This document shows positions 24,571-32,850 of a stretch of 64,000 bases of DNA, piece after piece. Every line of letters starts with the position of its first letter. Within the stretch, counting starts at the first letter, position 1. Below the pieces are notes generated by a model, which saw nothing but the letters and a program-made list of their open reading frames with translations, was not told the DNA's origin and did not search any database. The DNA lies in assembly GCA_039039985.1 (NCBI GenBank), contig JBCCOV010000001.1:35797-99796 (forward strand). Direction: 5' to 3'. This DNA comes from JBCBWG01 sp039039985. GTDB lineage: Bacteria; Pseudomonadota; Alphaproteobacteria; Rhizobiales; Hyphomicrobiaceae. The position numbers and the translations under genes are program-made.

Positions 24571-26276
24571 CCGAGGAGCTATCCCAGGCGGGTGGAACGT
24601 CTAATCAAGATGAGGTTGTGTTTCTCGCACTCGGCGGCCTCGGCGAAATCGGCATGAACGTCTACATGTACGGCCTCGGCCCGGCCGATGATCGGACGTG
24701 GCTTATGGTCGACTTGGGGTTGACGTTCCCTGACGAGACGGAGCCGGGTGTCGACGTTATTCTGCCGGATCTAACGTTTGCGCAAACTGAGCGTAAGTCG
24801 CTCGCGGGCATCTTGATCACGCACGCGCATGAAGACCATATCGGCGCAGTTCTTGAGATGTGGCCGAAGCTACGGGTGCCACTTTATGCGACGCCGTTCA
24901 CGGTGGGTATGCTCAAGGCGAAACTTGCGGAGTTTGGCAGTCGGAAAGCGCCTGATGTTCGCGAAGTGCCGATCGGCCATCGCTTCACGATCGGCGCTTT
25001 TGACGTCGAGCTGATCTCGATGTCGCATTCCATTCCTGAGACCTCTGCCGTTGCGATTCGCACACCGCATGGCGTCGTTCTTCATAGTGCAGACTGGAAG
25101 TTGGATCCGGACCCCTACGTGGGCACGCAAACCGACACGGCCAAACTTGCGGCACTTGGGAAAGAGGGCGTGACCGCCTTCATTTGCGATTCGACAAACG
25201 CGTTCCGCGACGGGCGATCGCCGTCGGAAGCGCGTGTCGCTGCGTCGCTTTCTGACATCATCAAAGATGCGCCGCGGCGGGTCGCCGTAACCACGTTCTC
25301 CTCCAACGTCGCGCGCATTCGCGCCATTGCAGATGCGGCACGCGCGTCCGGCCGGCGCCTGGTTGTCGCGGGGCGCGCGCTTCAGCGGGTTATCGGGGTC
25401 GCAATCGACGTCGGCTATCTGCCGCCTGACTTCGACTATCTCGATCAGGATATGGCGAAAACCGTCCCGGCTGGCGAGGTTTTGATGCTGGTCACTGGCA
25501 GCCAGGGCGAGCTGCGCGCAGCGCTGGCCCGCATAGCGGACAATGAGCATCCCGAGATTTCGTTCGATCCCGGCGATACGGTGATCTATTCATCACGCAC
25601 CATTCCGGGCAATGAAAAGAGTGTCCTGCGCGTCCAGAACAAATTGGCGGATCGGGGCGTGAAGGTTATCACGGACGCTGACAGTCTCGTTCACGTCACC
25701 GGCCACCCCCGGCGAGACGAGCTTGCCGAAGTCTACGGTCTCCTGAAACCAAAGGCTGTAATCCCCATGCATGGCGAAGCGCGTCATCTGATGGAGAACG
25801 CGCGTCTGGCGGCTGGTGCCGGGGCAAAAAGCCTCGATACTGTCCGCAACGGTCAGATGGTGCGTTTGGCGCCCGGACCACTGGAGGTCGTGGATGAGGT
25901 GCCGATCGGGCGCATGTATCGCGACGGTCGCCTGATCATTCCTGAAGGTGAAGGCTCGGTCCGAGAACGACGCAAGCTGTCAGCGGTCGGTATTGTTTTT
26001 GTCGCCGTGAGCATTGATCGTGCTGGAAATGTTGTTGCGGAACCGGACGCGACGCTCGATGGCGTGCCCTACGAAACGGCCGACGGAACATCTATGGATG
26101 AGCTGGTTCTCGATGCCATTGACGGCGTACTCGACAACGTCCCGCAACGCCGCCGACGTGATCCCGATGCATTGGCGGATACGGTGAAACGTACCGTTCG
26201 CGGCGTTGTTGACCAAGCCTGGGGCAAACGACCAATCGTCAAGGTGTTGGTCAACGTGGTGGAACGTGGCCGTTGA
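24567..26276 (+). CDS. rnj: Ribonuclease J
   Basis: 569 residues, beta-CASP metallo-beta-lactamase ribonuclease that processes and degrades mRNA and trims rRNA, with both endo- and 5'-to-3' exonuclease activity in the family. The metal motif HAHEDH is at residues 86-91, HSADWK binds further along, and TGHPRRDELAEVYGLLKPK (in part, GHPRRDEL) belongs to the beta-CASP region. The ATG overlaps the birA stop by 4 nt, so the two genes are coupled. Confidence 0.95.
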   Translation: MTEELSQAGGTSNQDEVVFLALGGLGEIGMNVYMYGLGPADDRTWLMVDLGLTFPDETEPGVDVILPDLTFAQTERKSLAGILITHAHEDHIGAVLEMWPKLRVPLYATPFTVGMLKAKLAEFGSRKAPDVREVPIGHRFTIGAFDVELISMSHSIPETSAVAIRTPHGVVLHSADWKLDPDPYVGTQTDTAKLAALGKEGVTAFICDSTNAFRDGRSPSEARVAASLSDIIKDAPRRVAVTTFSSNVARIRAIADAARASGRRLVVAGRALQRVIGVAIDVGYLPPDFDYLDQDMAKTVPAGEVLMLVTGSQGELRAALARIADNEHPEISFDPGDTVIYSSRTIPGNEKSVLRVQNKLADRGVKVITDADSLVHVTGHPRRDELAEVYGLLKPKAVIPMHGEARHLMENARLAAGAGAKSLDTVRNGQMVRLAPGPLEVVDEVPIGRMYRDGRLIIPEGEGSVRERRKLSAVGIVFVAVSIDRAGNVVAEPDATLDGVPYETADGTSMDELVLDAIDGVLDNVPQRRRRDPDALADTVKRTVRGVVDQAWGKRPIVKVLVNVVERGR

Positions 26277-26351
26277 GGATGTCAGGCTGCGTCGGACGGC
26301 GCTTGGCGCACGTCCCATGCGATGAAATCACAGCCCGCGGAGAGCAAACGC

Positions 26352-26756
26352 ATGATCGGTCGATTGAATCACGTTGCCATTGCCGTCAGCGACCTTTCCG
26401 CGGCAACTGCCGTTTATCGCGATACGCTGGGCGCTGAGGTGACCGAGCCGGCGGCCCAACCCGAACACGGTGTGACGGTTGTCTTTATCAATCTTCCGAA
26501 CACAAAGATTGAGCTGTTGGAACCGCTCGGCGCCGACTCGCCGATTGCCAAGTTCCTGGAGCGCAACCCCGGCGGCGGCATTCATCATGTCTGCTATGAG
26601 GTGGCGGACATTCTGGCGGCGCGCGACCAGTTGAAATCGGATGGTGCCCGCGTTCTCGGTGATGGAGAGCCCAAGATCGGGGCGCACGGCAAGCCCGTAC
26701 TGTTTCTGCATCCCAAGGATTTCTGCGGGACCCTTGTTGAGCTTGAGCAGGTATAG
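26352..26756 (+). CDS. mce: Methylmalonyl-CoA epimerase
   Basis: 134 residues, vicinal-oxygen-chelate fold. It interconverts (2S)- and (2R)-methylmalonyl-CoA in propionyl-CoA degradation. The metal-binding residues of the fold are visible: NHVAIAV near the start, ELLEPL, IHHVCYEV and the C-terminal GTLVELEQ. ATG 26352 is preferred because GGAGA lies 9 nt upstream; ATG 26322 would add ten residues. The mutase genes are not in this window. A gene position near rnj and proS is usual for alphaproteobacteria. Confidence 0.93.
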   Translation: MIGRLNHVAIAVSDLSAATAVYRDTLGAEVTEPAAQPEHGVTVVFINLPNTKIELLEPLGADSPIAKFLERNPGGGIHHVCYEVADILAARDQLKSDGARVLGDGEPKIGAHGKPVLFLHPKDFCGTLVELEQV

Positions 26757-26772
26757 GGCACGACAGGTCCTG

Positions 26773-26792
26773 AGAGATCTGAGATGATCTCT
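26773..26792 (+). terminator. Hairpin between mce and the DUF1467 gene
   Basis: AGAGATC and GATCTCT form a 7-bp stem with a 6-nt loop, 17 nt after the mce stop. No T-tract follows. A weak terminator or attenuating structure is possible. Confidence 0.3.
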
Positions 26793-26839
26793 TGCACTTA
26801 TCCTAGGTTTCGGTGGTTTTGCCCGGTGGAGGGCCCTTG

Positions 26840-27103
26840 ATGAGCCCGGTATTTGCAATCGCGATCTACTTCGTCGTCTGGTGGATCGTGCTATTCGCGG
26901 TCTTACCGTTTCATATCCGGACGCAGGAGGAGGCGGGCGAGGTTGTGCCGGGCACGCCGGCGAGCGCGCCTGCGTCGTTCAACCTGTTTCGACTGGTCGT
27001 TGCCAATACGATCGTTGCCAGCATCGTGTTTGCGTTCATCTATGCGCTGATTGTGTTTGACCCGCTTGGCATTGGCCAGATCCCTGAAGAATTGCAGTTC
27101 TGA
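26840..27103 (+). CDS. DUF1467 small membrane protein
   Basis: 87 residues. Two hydrophobic segments (about 3-23 and 53-75) flank a polar loop. The motif YFVVWWIVLFAVLPFHIRTQEE (in part, WWIVLFAVLPF) identifies the DUF1467 family, found next to proS in many alphaproteobacteria and of unknown function. ATG 26840 has GGAGGG 6 nt upstream; the longer frame from 26813 has no such signal. It ends 92 nt before proS. Confidence 0.85.
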   Translation: MSPVFAIAIYFVVWWIVLFAVLPFHIRTQEEAGEVVPGTPASAPASFNLFRLVVANTIVASIVFAFIYALIVFDPLGIGQIPEELQF

Positions 27104-27195
27104 ACCGTGGCTTCAGTGGTGGCAACCATTGCGATACGTGCCGTGTTTCGCTAAGGACGGCGCTTGTTACGGCCATAGAACACGAGCGATCCGGC

Positions 27196-28542
27196 ATGCG
27201 TCTGTCCCGCTACTTTCTGCCTGTCTTGCGCGAAACGCCTAAGGAAGCTGAGATCGTTTCGCACCAACTGATGTTGCGTGCGGGCATGGTCCGGCAGGCG
27301 AGCGCGGGAATTTACTCGTGGCTGCCGCTAGGCCTGCGTGTTCTCGACAAAATCGGCAACATCGTGCGTGAGGAGCAGAACCGGGCCGGCGCGATCGAAC
27401 TCCTGATGCCCACGATCCAGTCCGCCGACCTCTGGCGCGAGTCCGGTCGTTACGATGCGTACGGCAAGGAGATGTTGCGCATTCAGGACCGCCACGAGCG
27501 CGATATGCTGTTTGGTCCGACAAACGAAGAACTCATTACGCAGATCTTTCGCGACAACGTCAGGAGCTACCGCGACCTGCCGCGGAATCTCTATCATATC
27601 CAGTGGAAGTTCCGGGATGAGATCAGGCCGCGTTTCGGCGTGATGCGCGGCCGTGAGTTTTTGATGAAAGACGCCTATTCCTTCGATCTGACCGCGGAAG
27701 ATGGCCGGCGCTCATACAATCGCATGTTTGTCGCCTATCTGCGCACGTTCGCGCGCATGGGGTTGAAGTCCGTGCCGATGGCGGCTGATACCGGCCCAAT
27801 CGGCGGCGACCTGAGCCACGAGTTCATCATTCTTGCCGAAACCGGCGAGAGCCAGGTGTTTGGGCATCGTGATCTCTTCGAGGGGGATGTGCCGCCCGCG
27901 GACACGGATTTCGAGGGAGATTTGCAGCCGATTGTTGATCGCTGGACGTCGCTCTATGCGGCAACGGATGAGCAGCATGACGCCGCGCGATTCGACGCTG
28001 AAGTGCCCGCCGACAAGCAGGTTTCAGCCCGCGGCATTGAGATTGGGCACATCTTCTTTTTCGGCACGAAGTACTCCGAGCCAATGAACTGCAAGGTTCA
28101 AGGGCCTGACGGCAGTGTCGTGGCGTTGCAGATGGGCTCCTACGGTGTCGGTGTTTCCAGGCTTGCCGGCGCGATTATCGAAGCCTGCCACGATGATGCC
28201 GGGATCGTTTGGCCTGTGCCGGTTGCGCCGTTTGAGGTCGGCCTGCTGAATTTGAAGGCGGGAGACACCGAAACGGATGCGGCATGTGAACGGCTATACG
28301 GGGAACTGACCAACGCAGGGGTTGAGGTCCTCTACGACGACACCGACGAACGTCCTGGTGGAAAGTTCGCGTCTATGGATCTCATCGGCTTACCTTATCA
28401 AGTGGTTGTCGGTCCAAAGGGCTTGAAAGGCGGTGAGGTTGAGTTGAAGTCGCGTCAGGATGGCGCGAAGTCGAGCGTTCCGCTCGATAGCGTTGTGCAG
28501 AGCCTTGTCTCCGACGTGAGCGAGCGGCGATTACTGGTGTGA
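27196..28542 (+). CDS. proS: Proline--tRNA ligase
   Basis: 448-residue class II synthetase that charges tRNA(Pro). It has the short alphaproteobacterial form: the editing insertion found in the E. coli enzyme is absent between class II motifs 2 and 3. Visible motifs include RDEIRPRFGVMRGREFLMKD (in part, RPRFGVMRGREFLMKDAYSF), motif 3 GSYGVGVSRLAGA, and a C-terminal anticodon-binding domain with DDTDERPGGKF. The start ATG is 92 nt after the DUF1467 gene. Confidence 0.97.
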   Translation: MRLSRYFLPVLRETPKEAEIVSHQLMLRAGMVRQASAGIYSWLPLGLRVLDKIGNIVREEQNRAGAIELLMPTIQSADLWRESGRYDAYGKEMLRIQDRHERDMLFGPTNEELITQIFRDNVRSYRDLPRNLYHIQWKFRDEIRPRFGVMRGREFLMKDAYSFDLTAEDGRRSYNRMFVAYLRTFARMGLKSVPMAADTGPIGGDLSHEFIILAETGESQVFGHRDLFEGDVPPADTDFEGDLQPIVDRWTSLYAATDEQHDAARFDAEVPADKQVSARGIEIGHIFFFGTKYSEPMNCKVQGPDGSVVALQMGSYGVGVSRLAGAIIEACHDDAGIVWPVPVAPFEVGLLNLKAGDTETDAACERLYGELTNAGVEVLYDDTDERPGGKFASMDLIGLPYQVVVGPKGLKGGEVELKSRQDGAKSSVPLDSVVQSLVSDVSERRLLV

Positions 28543-28607
28543 ACGTCCGGACCTGACGATGACGCCTAATGGACCGACGTTCCACGATTCAAAAGGACCG
28601 ACACACC

Positions 28608-29891
28608 GTGGCAGCCCACGCGCCGACAATCGACACGCCGCCGTTTGCCGGCTTTGAATGGATGTTGGCTCTGCGCTATCTGCGCGCGCGCCGTCGCGAG
28701 GGATTTATCTCCGTCATTGCCGGCTTCTCCTTTGTCGGGATCATGCTCGGCGTTGCGACACTGATCATCGTGATGGCGGTGATGAACGGCTTCCAGGCGC
28801 AACTGTTCGACAAGATCCTTGGTGTCAACGGTCACATCGCGGCGCTGCAGCAGGGGCAAACGGGGCGCATTCGGGACTATGTGCGCTACAGCGAAGCCCT
28901 CGAACGTGTACCCGGCATAACTGCGGTCACACCGATGACCGAAGCGCAAGTCATGGTCTCCTCTCCGGCACAGGCACTCGGCGGCCTGGTTCGCGGTGTG
29001 ACGGAAAAGGGCATTCGGAACACGCCGCTGGTCGCAAACAACATCATTTCCGGGTCGATTGAGGGATTCGACGAGCAAAAAGGGATCGCGATCGGGTCTC
29101 GATTGGCACAGGCGCTGCGCCTAGAACTCGGCGGGTTTGTTACATTGATTTCGCCGCGCGGCACCACGACGCCGTTTGGTACCGCGCCGCGCAGCCGCTC
29201 ATTCCGGATTATCGCTGTCTTTGAAATGGGCATGTCGGAATACGACCGAACCATGCTCTACTTGCCGTTGAGCGAGGCGCAGCGGTTCTTTTCGCGCAAG
29301 GGCCAGGTTGACGCGATCGAAATCAAGGTCAGCGATCCGTACGCGGTCGAGGCCTACGTGACCGACTTGACCAGCGCAACGGGCGGCGACTTGTATTTCC
29401 AAACCTGGAAAGAGCGCAATCAGACGTTCCGCGCTGTGCTGGAAGTGGAGCGCACAGTGATGTTCATCATCCTGTCGCTGATCATTCTTGTTGCCGCCCT
29501 GAACATCGTGTCCGGCATGATGATGCTGGTGAAAGACAAGTCGCGCGACATCGCGATCTTGCGGACGATGGGTGCAACGCGCAGTGCCATGATGCGCGTA
29601 TTCCTGATCACGGGCGCCTCAATTGGCATTGTCGGCACGCTTGCCGGATTCGCACTCGGTCTGCTGTTCCTTTGGCAAATCGAAGCAATCCGTCAGGCTG
29701 TGCAATGGATCACCGGCAGAACGGTCTTCGATCCGGCCGTCTACTATCTGTCGAAGTTGCCGGTGAAAATCGATGTCATCGAGACGGGCGTGATTGTTGT
29801 GATGGGGTTGGTGCTTTCGGTTTTGGCAACCGTGTATCCCTCGTGGCGAGCATCGACGCTGGATCCCGTCGAAGCTCTTCGGTACGAATAG
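28608..29891 (+). CDS. lolC: Lipoprotein-releasing ABC transporter permease (LolC/LolE type)
   Basis: About 427 residues. An N-terminal membrane segment follows LALRYLRARRREGFISVIAG (in part), a large periplasmic domain spans roughly 65-270, and three membrane segments end the protein, the FtsX/MacB-like permease layout. Together with LolD it releases outer-membrane lipoproteins from the inner membrane to the chaperone LolA. Alphaproteobacteria often have a single LolC/E-type permease, so the choice of lolC or lolE is nominal. GTG 28608 has AAGGA 10 nt upstream; ATG 28569 would add 13 residues. Confidence 0.92.
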   Translation: MAAHAPTIDTPPFAGFEWMLALRYLRARRREGFISVIAGFSFVGIMLGVATLIIVMAVMNGFQAQLFDKILGVNGHIAALQQGQTGRIRDYVRYSEALERVPGITAVTPMTEAQVMVSSPAQALGGLVRGVTEKGIRNTPLVANNIISGSIEGFDEQKGIAIGSRLAQALRLELGGFVTLISPRGTTTPFGTAPRSRSFRIIAVFEMGMSEYDRTMLYLPLSEAQRFFSRKGQVDAIEIKVSDPYAVEAYVTDLTSATGGDLYFQTWKERNQTFRAVLEVERTVMFIILSLIILVAALNIVSGMMMLVKDKSRDIAILRTMGATRSAMMRVFLITGASIGIVGTLAGFALGLLFLWQIEAIRQAVQWITGRTVFDPAVYYLSKLPVKIDVIETGVIVVMGLVLSVLATVYPSWRASTLDPVEALRYE

Positions 29892-29899
29892 GCACGGCC

Positions 29900-30607
29900 A
29901 TGGAAATGCGCGCAGACCCGGTTATGCAACTTGTCGATGTCCGGCGAACATTCCGCCAGGGCGACAGAGAAATCCGGGTGCTGGATGGCGCATCCGCCAT
30001 CCTCAACCCGGGTGAGGCGGTGGCGCTGGTCGGGCCGTCCGGCGCTGGCAAGTCCACCTTGCTTCATACGGCGGGTTTGCTGGAAACGCCGGATTCCGGC
30101 CAGATCATCGTCAATGGCCAAGACTGCGCGCGCATGAATGACATACAGCGCACGCGGGTTCGGCGCGCGGATATGGGTTTTGTCTATCAGTTCCATCAAT
30201 TGTTGCCGGAGCTGTCCGCGCTTGAGAACGTCATGATCCCTCAGCTGATCCGCGGGCAGAAGAAGGCGGCCGCGCGCGACAGGGCGCGTGAGCTTCTCAC
30301 AGCGCTCGGCCTGGAAGGGCGCGTTGATCACCGGCCGGCTGAACTCTCCGGAGGAGAGCAGCAACGCACGGCCATCGCGCGGGCGCTCGCGAACCGGCCG
30401 CGCCTGCTCCTTGCGGACGAGCCAACCGGGAATCTGGACCCGTCAACATCTGAGCGCGTGTTTCACGAGCTTGTTGGGATGGTTGAGCATACCGGTGTCG
30501 CGGCATTGATTGCGACGCACAACATGGCGCTGGCCGGACGCATGCACCGTGTGCTGCGCCTGGAAGGTGGCAAACTGGTTGAGGTCGTACCGCAAACGGT
30601 TCTGTAA
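29900..30607 (+). CDS. lolD: Lipoprotein-releasing ABC transporter ATP-binding protein
   Basis: 235 residues. Walker A GPSGAGKST is at 45-53, the Q-loop in VYQFHQLLPE, the ABC signature LSGGEQQR at 149-156, and Walker B LLLADEPTGNLD at 169-180. These match LolD/MacB-type ATPases. The gene starts 8 nt after the permease gene, which confirms the partner. The reading frame is open far upstream inside the permease gene, but the family start is at 29900. Confidence 0.95.
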   Translation: MEMRADPVMQLVDVRRTFRQGDREIRVLDGASAILNPGEAVALVGPSGAGKSTLLHTAGLLETPDSGQIIVNGQDCARMNDIQRTRVRRADMGFVYQFHQLLPELSALENVMIPQLIRGQKKAAARDRARELLTALGLEGRVDHRPAELSGGEQQRTAIARALANRPRLLLADEPTGNLDPSTSERVFHELVGMVEHTGVAALIATHNMALAGRMHRVLRLEGGKLVEVVPQTVL

Positions 30608-30610
30608 ACG

Positions 30611-31060
30611 ATGGCGTATGAGGCTTTCTCGTTCCGATCGGACCCGGATGTTCCCGCATTTGATGACACACGTGGCCTGATCGTGTTCGACGGCGTCTGC
30701 ATATTCTGCTCCGGCTTTGTGCAGTTTGTAGCGAAGCGAGATACCAAGGCGCGATTTCTCTTCACAACGGCGCAGTCGCCGCTCGGTCAAGCGCTGTATC
30801 GCCACTACCGATTAGATCCAGCGGATCTCGAAACCAATCTGGTCATTGTTGACGGGCGGCTGCACGCGAAGCTTGCGTCAGTTGTCGCTGTCGCCCGCGA
30901 ATTGGGTTGGCCGTGGCGTGGTCTCGCGGCACTCCGCGCGCTGCCGGCGCCAATTGCGGATTGGTGCTACGACCGGATCGCGCGCAACCGCTATCGTATT
31001 TTCGGCAAGCACGACCAATGCGTTGCGCCACAGTCCTTGCGCGATCGTCTTGTCTCGTAA
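30611..31060 (+). CDS. DCC-family thiol-disulfide oxidoreductase (DUF393)
   Basis: 149 residues. IVFDGVCIFCSGFVQFVAKRD (in part, FDGVCIFCSGFV) is the DxxCxxC-type signature of the DCC/DUF393 family (YuxK-like), which has a thioredoxin-like fold and presumed redox activity. It begins 3 nt after lolD, so it is in the same transcript. Its 3' end overlaps the next gene by 11 nt. No substrate is known. Confidence 0.85.
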   Translation: MAYEAFSFRSDPDVPAFDDTRGLIVFDGVCIFCSGFVQFVAKRDTKARFLFTTAQSPLGQALYRHYRLDPADLETNLVIVDGRLHAKLASVVAVARELGWPWRGLAALRALPAPIADWCYDRIARNRYRIFGKHDQCVAPQSLRDRLVS

Positions 31061-32753
31061 TCGCATTCTGGTCATTGGTGGCTACGGCGTCTTCGGTGGC
31101 TTGCTGTCGCGGCGATTGGCAGCGCACCCGGACTTCGACGTGATGGTCGGCGGGCGCACGTTGGCGAAAGCGGAAGCCCACTGCCGCGCCTATGGTGGGC
31201 GACCCGTCGTGTGCGACACGTCCGGCGACATCGCCGAAACGATCGCCGCGTTGCAGCCGTTCGTCGTCATTGATGCGGCCGGTCCGTTTCAGAACTACGG
31301 CAGCGATCCCTATCGGGTTGCGCGTGCGGCGATCGCGGCGAACGCACACTACCTCGACCTGGCAGATGATCCCGGTTTTGTGGCCGGCATCGGCGATCTT
31401 GATCGGCAGGCGCGTGAAGCGGGCGTCACAGTCCTCTCCGGCTGCAGTTCCGTCCCGGCCATTTCATCTGCTGCAGTGGACGCGATGGCGCACGACATTG
31501 TCGATCTCGATACCATCGAATCCGTCATCTCGCCGGGTAATCGCGCGCCGCGAGGGCATTCGGTGATTGCGGCCATTCTCGCACAGGTTGGCCGACCGCT
31601 GCGGGTTTGGCGTGGTGGCGCGTGGACGGAGGATGTTGGCTGGGGGCGTCTCGAACGCCGGGTGATCACCAGTCCGGACGGCCGGTCATTGGGTCGCCGA
31701 TGGGTCAGCCCGATCGGTGCACCGGATCTGCTCTTGTTTCCGCAACACTACCGTGCGCGAACGGTTCGCTTTCTGGCCGGACTTGAACTGAGCGTCATGC
31801 ACGTCGGCCTCTGGGCCTCGGGATGGCTGGTCCGGTTGCGTCTTATACGCTCGTTGGTCTCGCTGAGCCGTGCATTTCGCCGGATGGCCGACTGGCTTTA
31901 TCGCTTCGGGTCGGATCGCGGTGGGATGTGCGTCACAGTTGTGGGGCGCGATGCGGCCGGTCGCTGGCTTTCCCGCACGTGGACGTTGGTGGCCGAAGCC
32001 GGGGACGGACCGCAGATTCCGGCAACGCCTGCATATCTCTTGGTGCATCGCCTCTGTGATGGAGCTGTGCCGACAGGCGCGCGCGCTTGCATCGGAGAGC
32101 TCGCTCTGTCGGACATTGAGACGGGCCTCGCGCCATTTGCGATAACGACGGGACAGTGCGCGCGCAGCATGAGCCCGCTGTTTCGCATCGTGCTTGGCGA
32201 TGGCTTTGACGCGTTACCTGCGCCTCTGCGCTGCCTGCATGACATTGGCGGCACGGCTGTGTTCGCGGGGCGCTCCGAGGTGGTGCGCGGCCGCTCGCTT
32301 GTCGCGCGCAGTCTTGGATGGGTGTTCGGCTTTCCGCCGACGGCGTCGGATGTTCCGGTACAAGTCGTGATGGAGCGCGTCGGTGATCAGGAGCGTTGGA
32401 CACGAACGTTCGGCACGGCATCGTTTCTGTCCACGTTTGTCCGGCCAGTCACAGCAAAGCCGGGGGACGTGATCGAGCGCTTCGGCTGCTTTGCCTTTCA
32501 GTTGAAGCTGAGCGTCGCCGGCGGCCGGCTGAATTTCCCGGTCGACCGTGCCCGCATTTTTGGCCTGATTCCATTGCCGAAATGGCTGACGCCGGTCAGT
32601 GAAACAAGCGAACACGTCGGCGACGACGGACGCGCTTGGTTTGACGTTGCCGTGTCGCTTCCGGGGTTTGGACCTCTTGTGTCCTATCGTGGTTGGCTGC
32701 AACCTGCACAGCAGTGGTCATCTGACGGTGTGACGACGGAACACGGCAGATGA
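31050..32753 (+). CDS. Saccharopine dehydrogenase-like NAD(P)-binding protein with DUF4166 domain
   Basis: About 567 residues. The Rossmann motif GGYGVFGG is at residues 10-17, followed by a saccharopine-dehydrogenase-like N-terminal domain (VVIDAAGPFQNYG, AHYLDLADDPGF). From about residue 390 the sequence (SPLFRIVLGDGFDALPAPLR, then a C-terminal RAWFDVAVSLPGFGPLVSYRGWL, both in part) fits DUF4166. The most likely start is TTG 31050, overlapping the DUF393 gene by 11 nt; the frame is open further upstream without a family-like N-terminus. The reaction is unknown, and lysine metabolism should not be assumed. Confidence 0.8.
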   Translation: MSRNRILVIGGYGVFGGLLSRRLAAHPDFDVMVGGRTLAKAEAHCRAYGGRPVVCDTSGDIAETIAALQPFVVIDAAGPFQNYGSDPYRVARAAIAANAHYLDLADDPGFVAGIGDLDRQAREAGVTVLSGCSSVPAISSAAVDAMAHDIVDLDTIESVISPGNRAPRGHSVIAAILAQVGRPLRVWRGGAWTEDVGWGRLERRVITSPDGRSLGRRWVSPIGAPDLLLFPQHYRARTVRFLAGLELSVMHVGLWASGWLVRLRLIRSLVSLSRAFRRMADWLYRFGSDRGGMCVTVVGRDAAGRWLSRTWTLVAEAGDGPQIPATPAYLLVHRLCDGAVPTGARACIGELALSDIETGLAPFAITTGQCARSMSPLFRIVLGDGFDALPAPLRCLHDIGGTAVFAGRSEVVRGRSLVARSLGWVFGFPPTASDVPVQVVMERVGDQERWTRTFGTASFLSTFVRPVTAKPGDVIERFGCFAFQLKLSVAGGRLNFPVDRARIFGLIPLPKWLTPVSETSEHVGDDGRAWFDVAVSLPGFGPLVSYRGWLQPAQQWSSDGVTTEHGR

Positions 32754-32850
32754 GCCGGCACGCACGATGTCCAGGACCCTCGGTTGATACTGTGGGCGCT
32801 GGCGCCGTTGCATCAGTTTGCCTGAGCGAATCACGATATCGGACGGGGCA

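Noticed and set aside
29672..29899. In-frame upstream extension of lolD
   Set aside because: It lies inside the permease gene and does not resemble an ABC protein. The family start is at 29900.
31050..32753. Reading the saccharopine-dehydrogenase-like gene as a lysine-pathway enzyme
   Set aside because: Only the NAD(P)-binding part is shared with the family; the C-terminal half is DUF4166-like, so the name would mislead.
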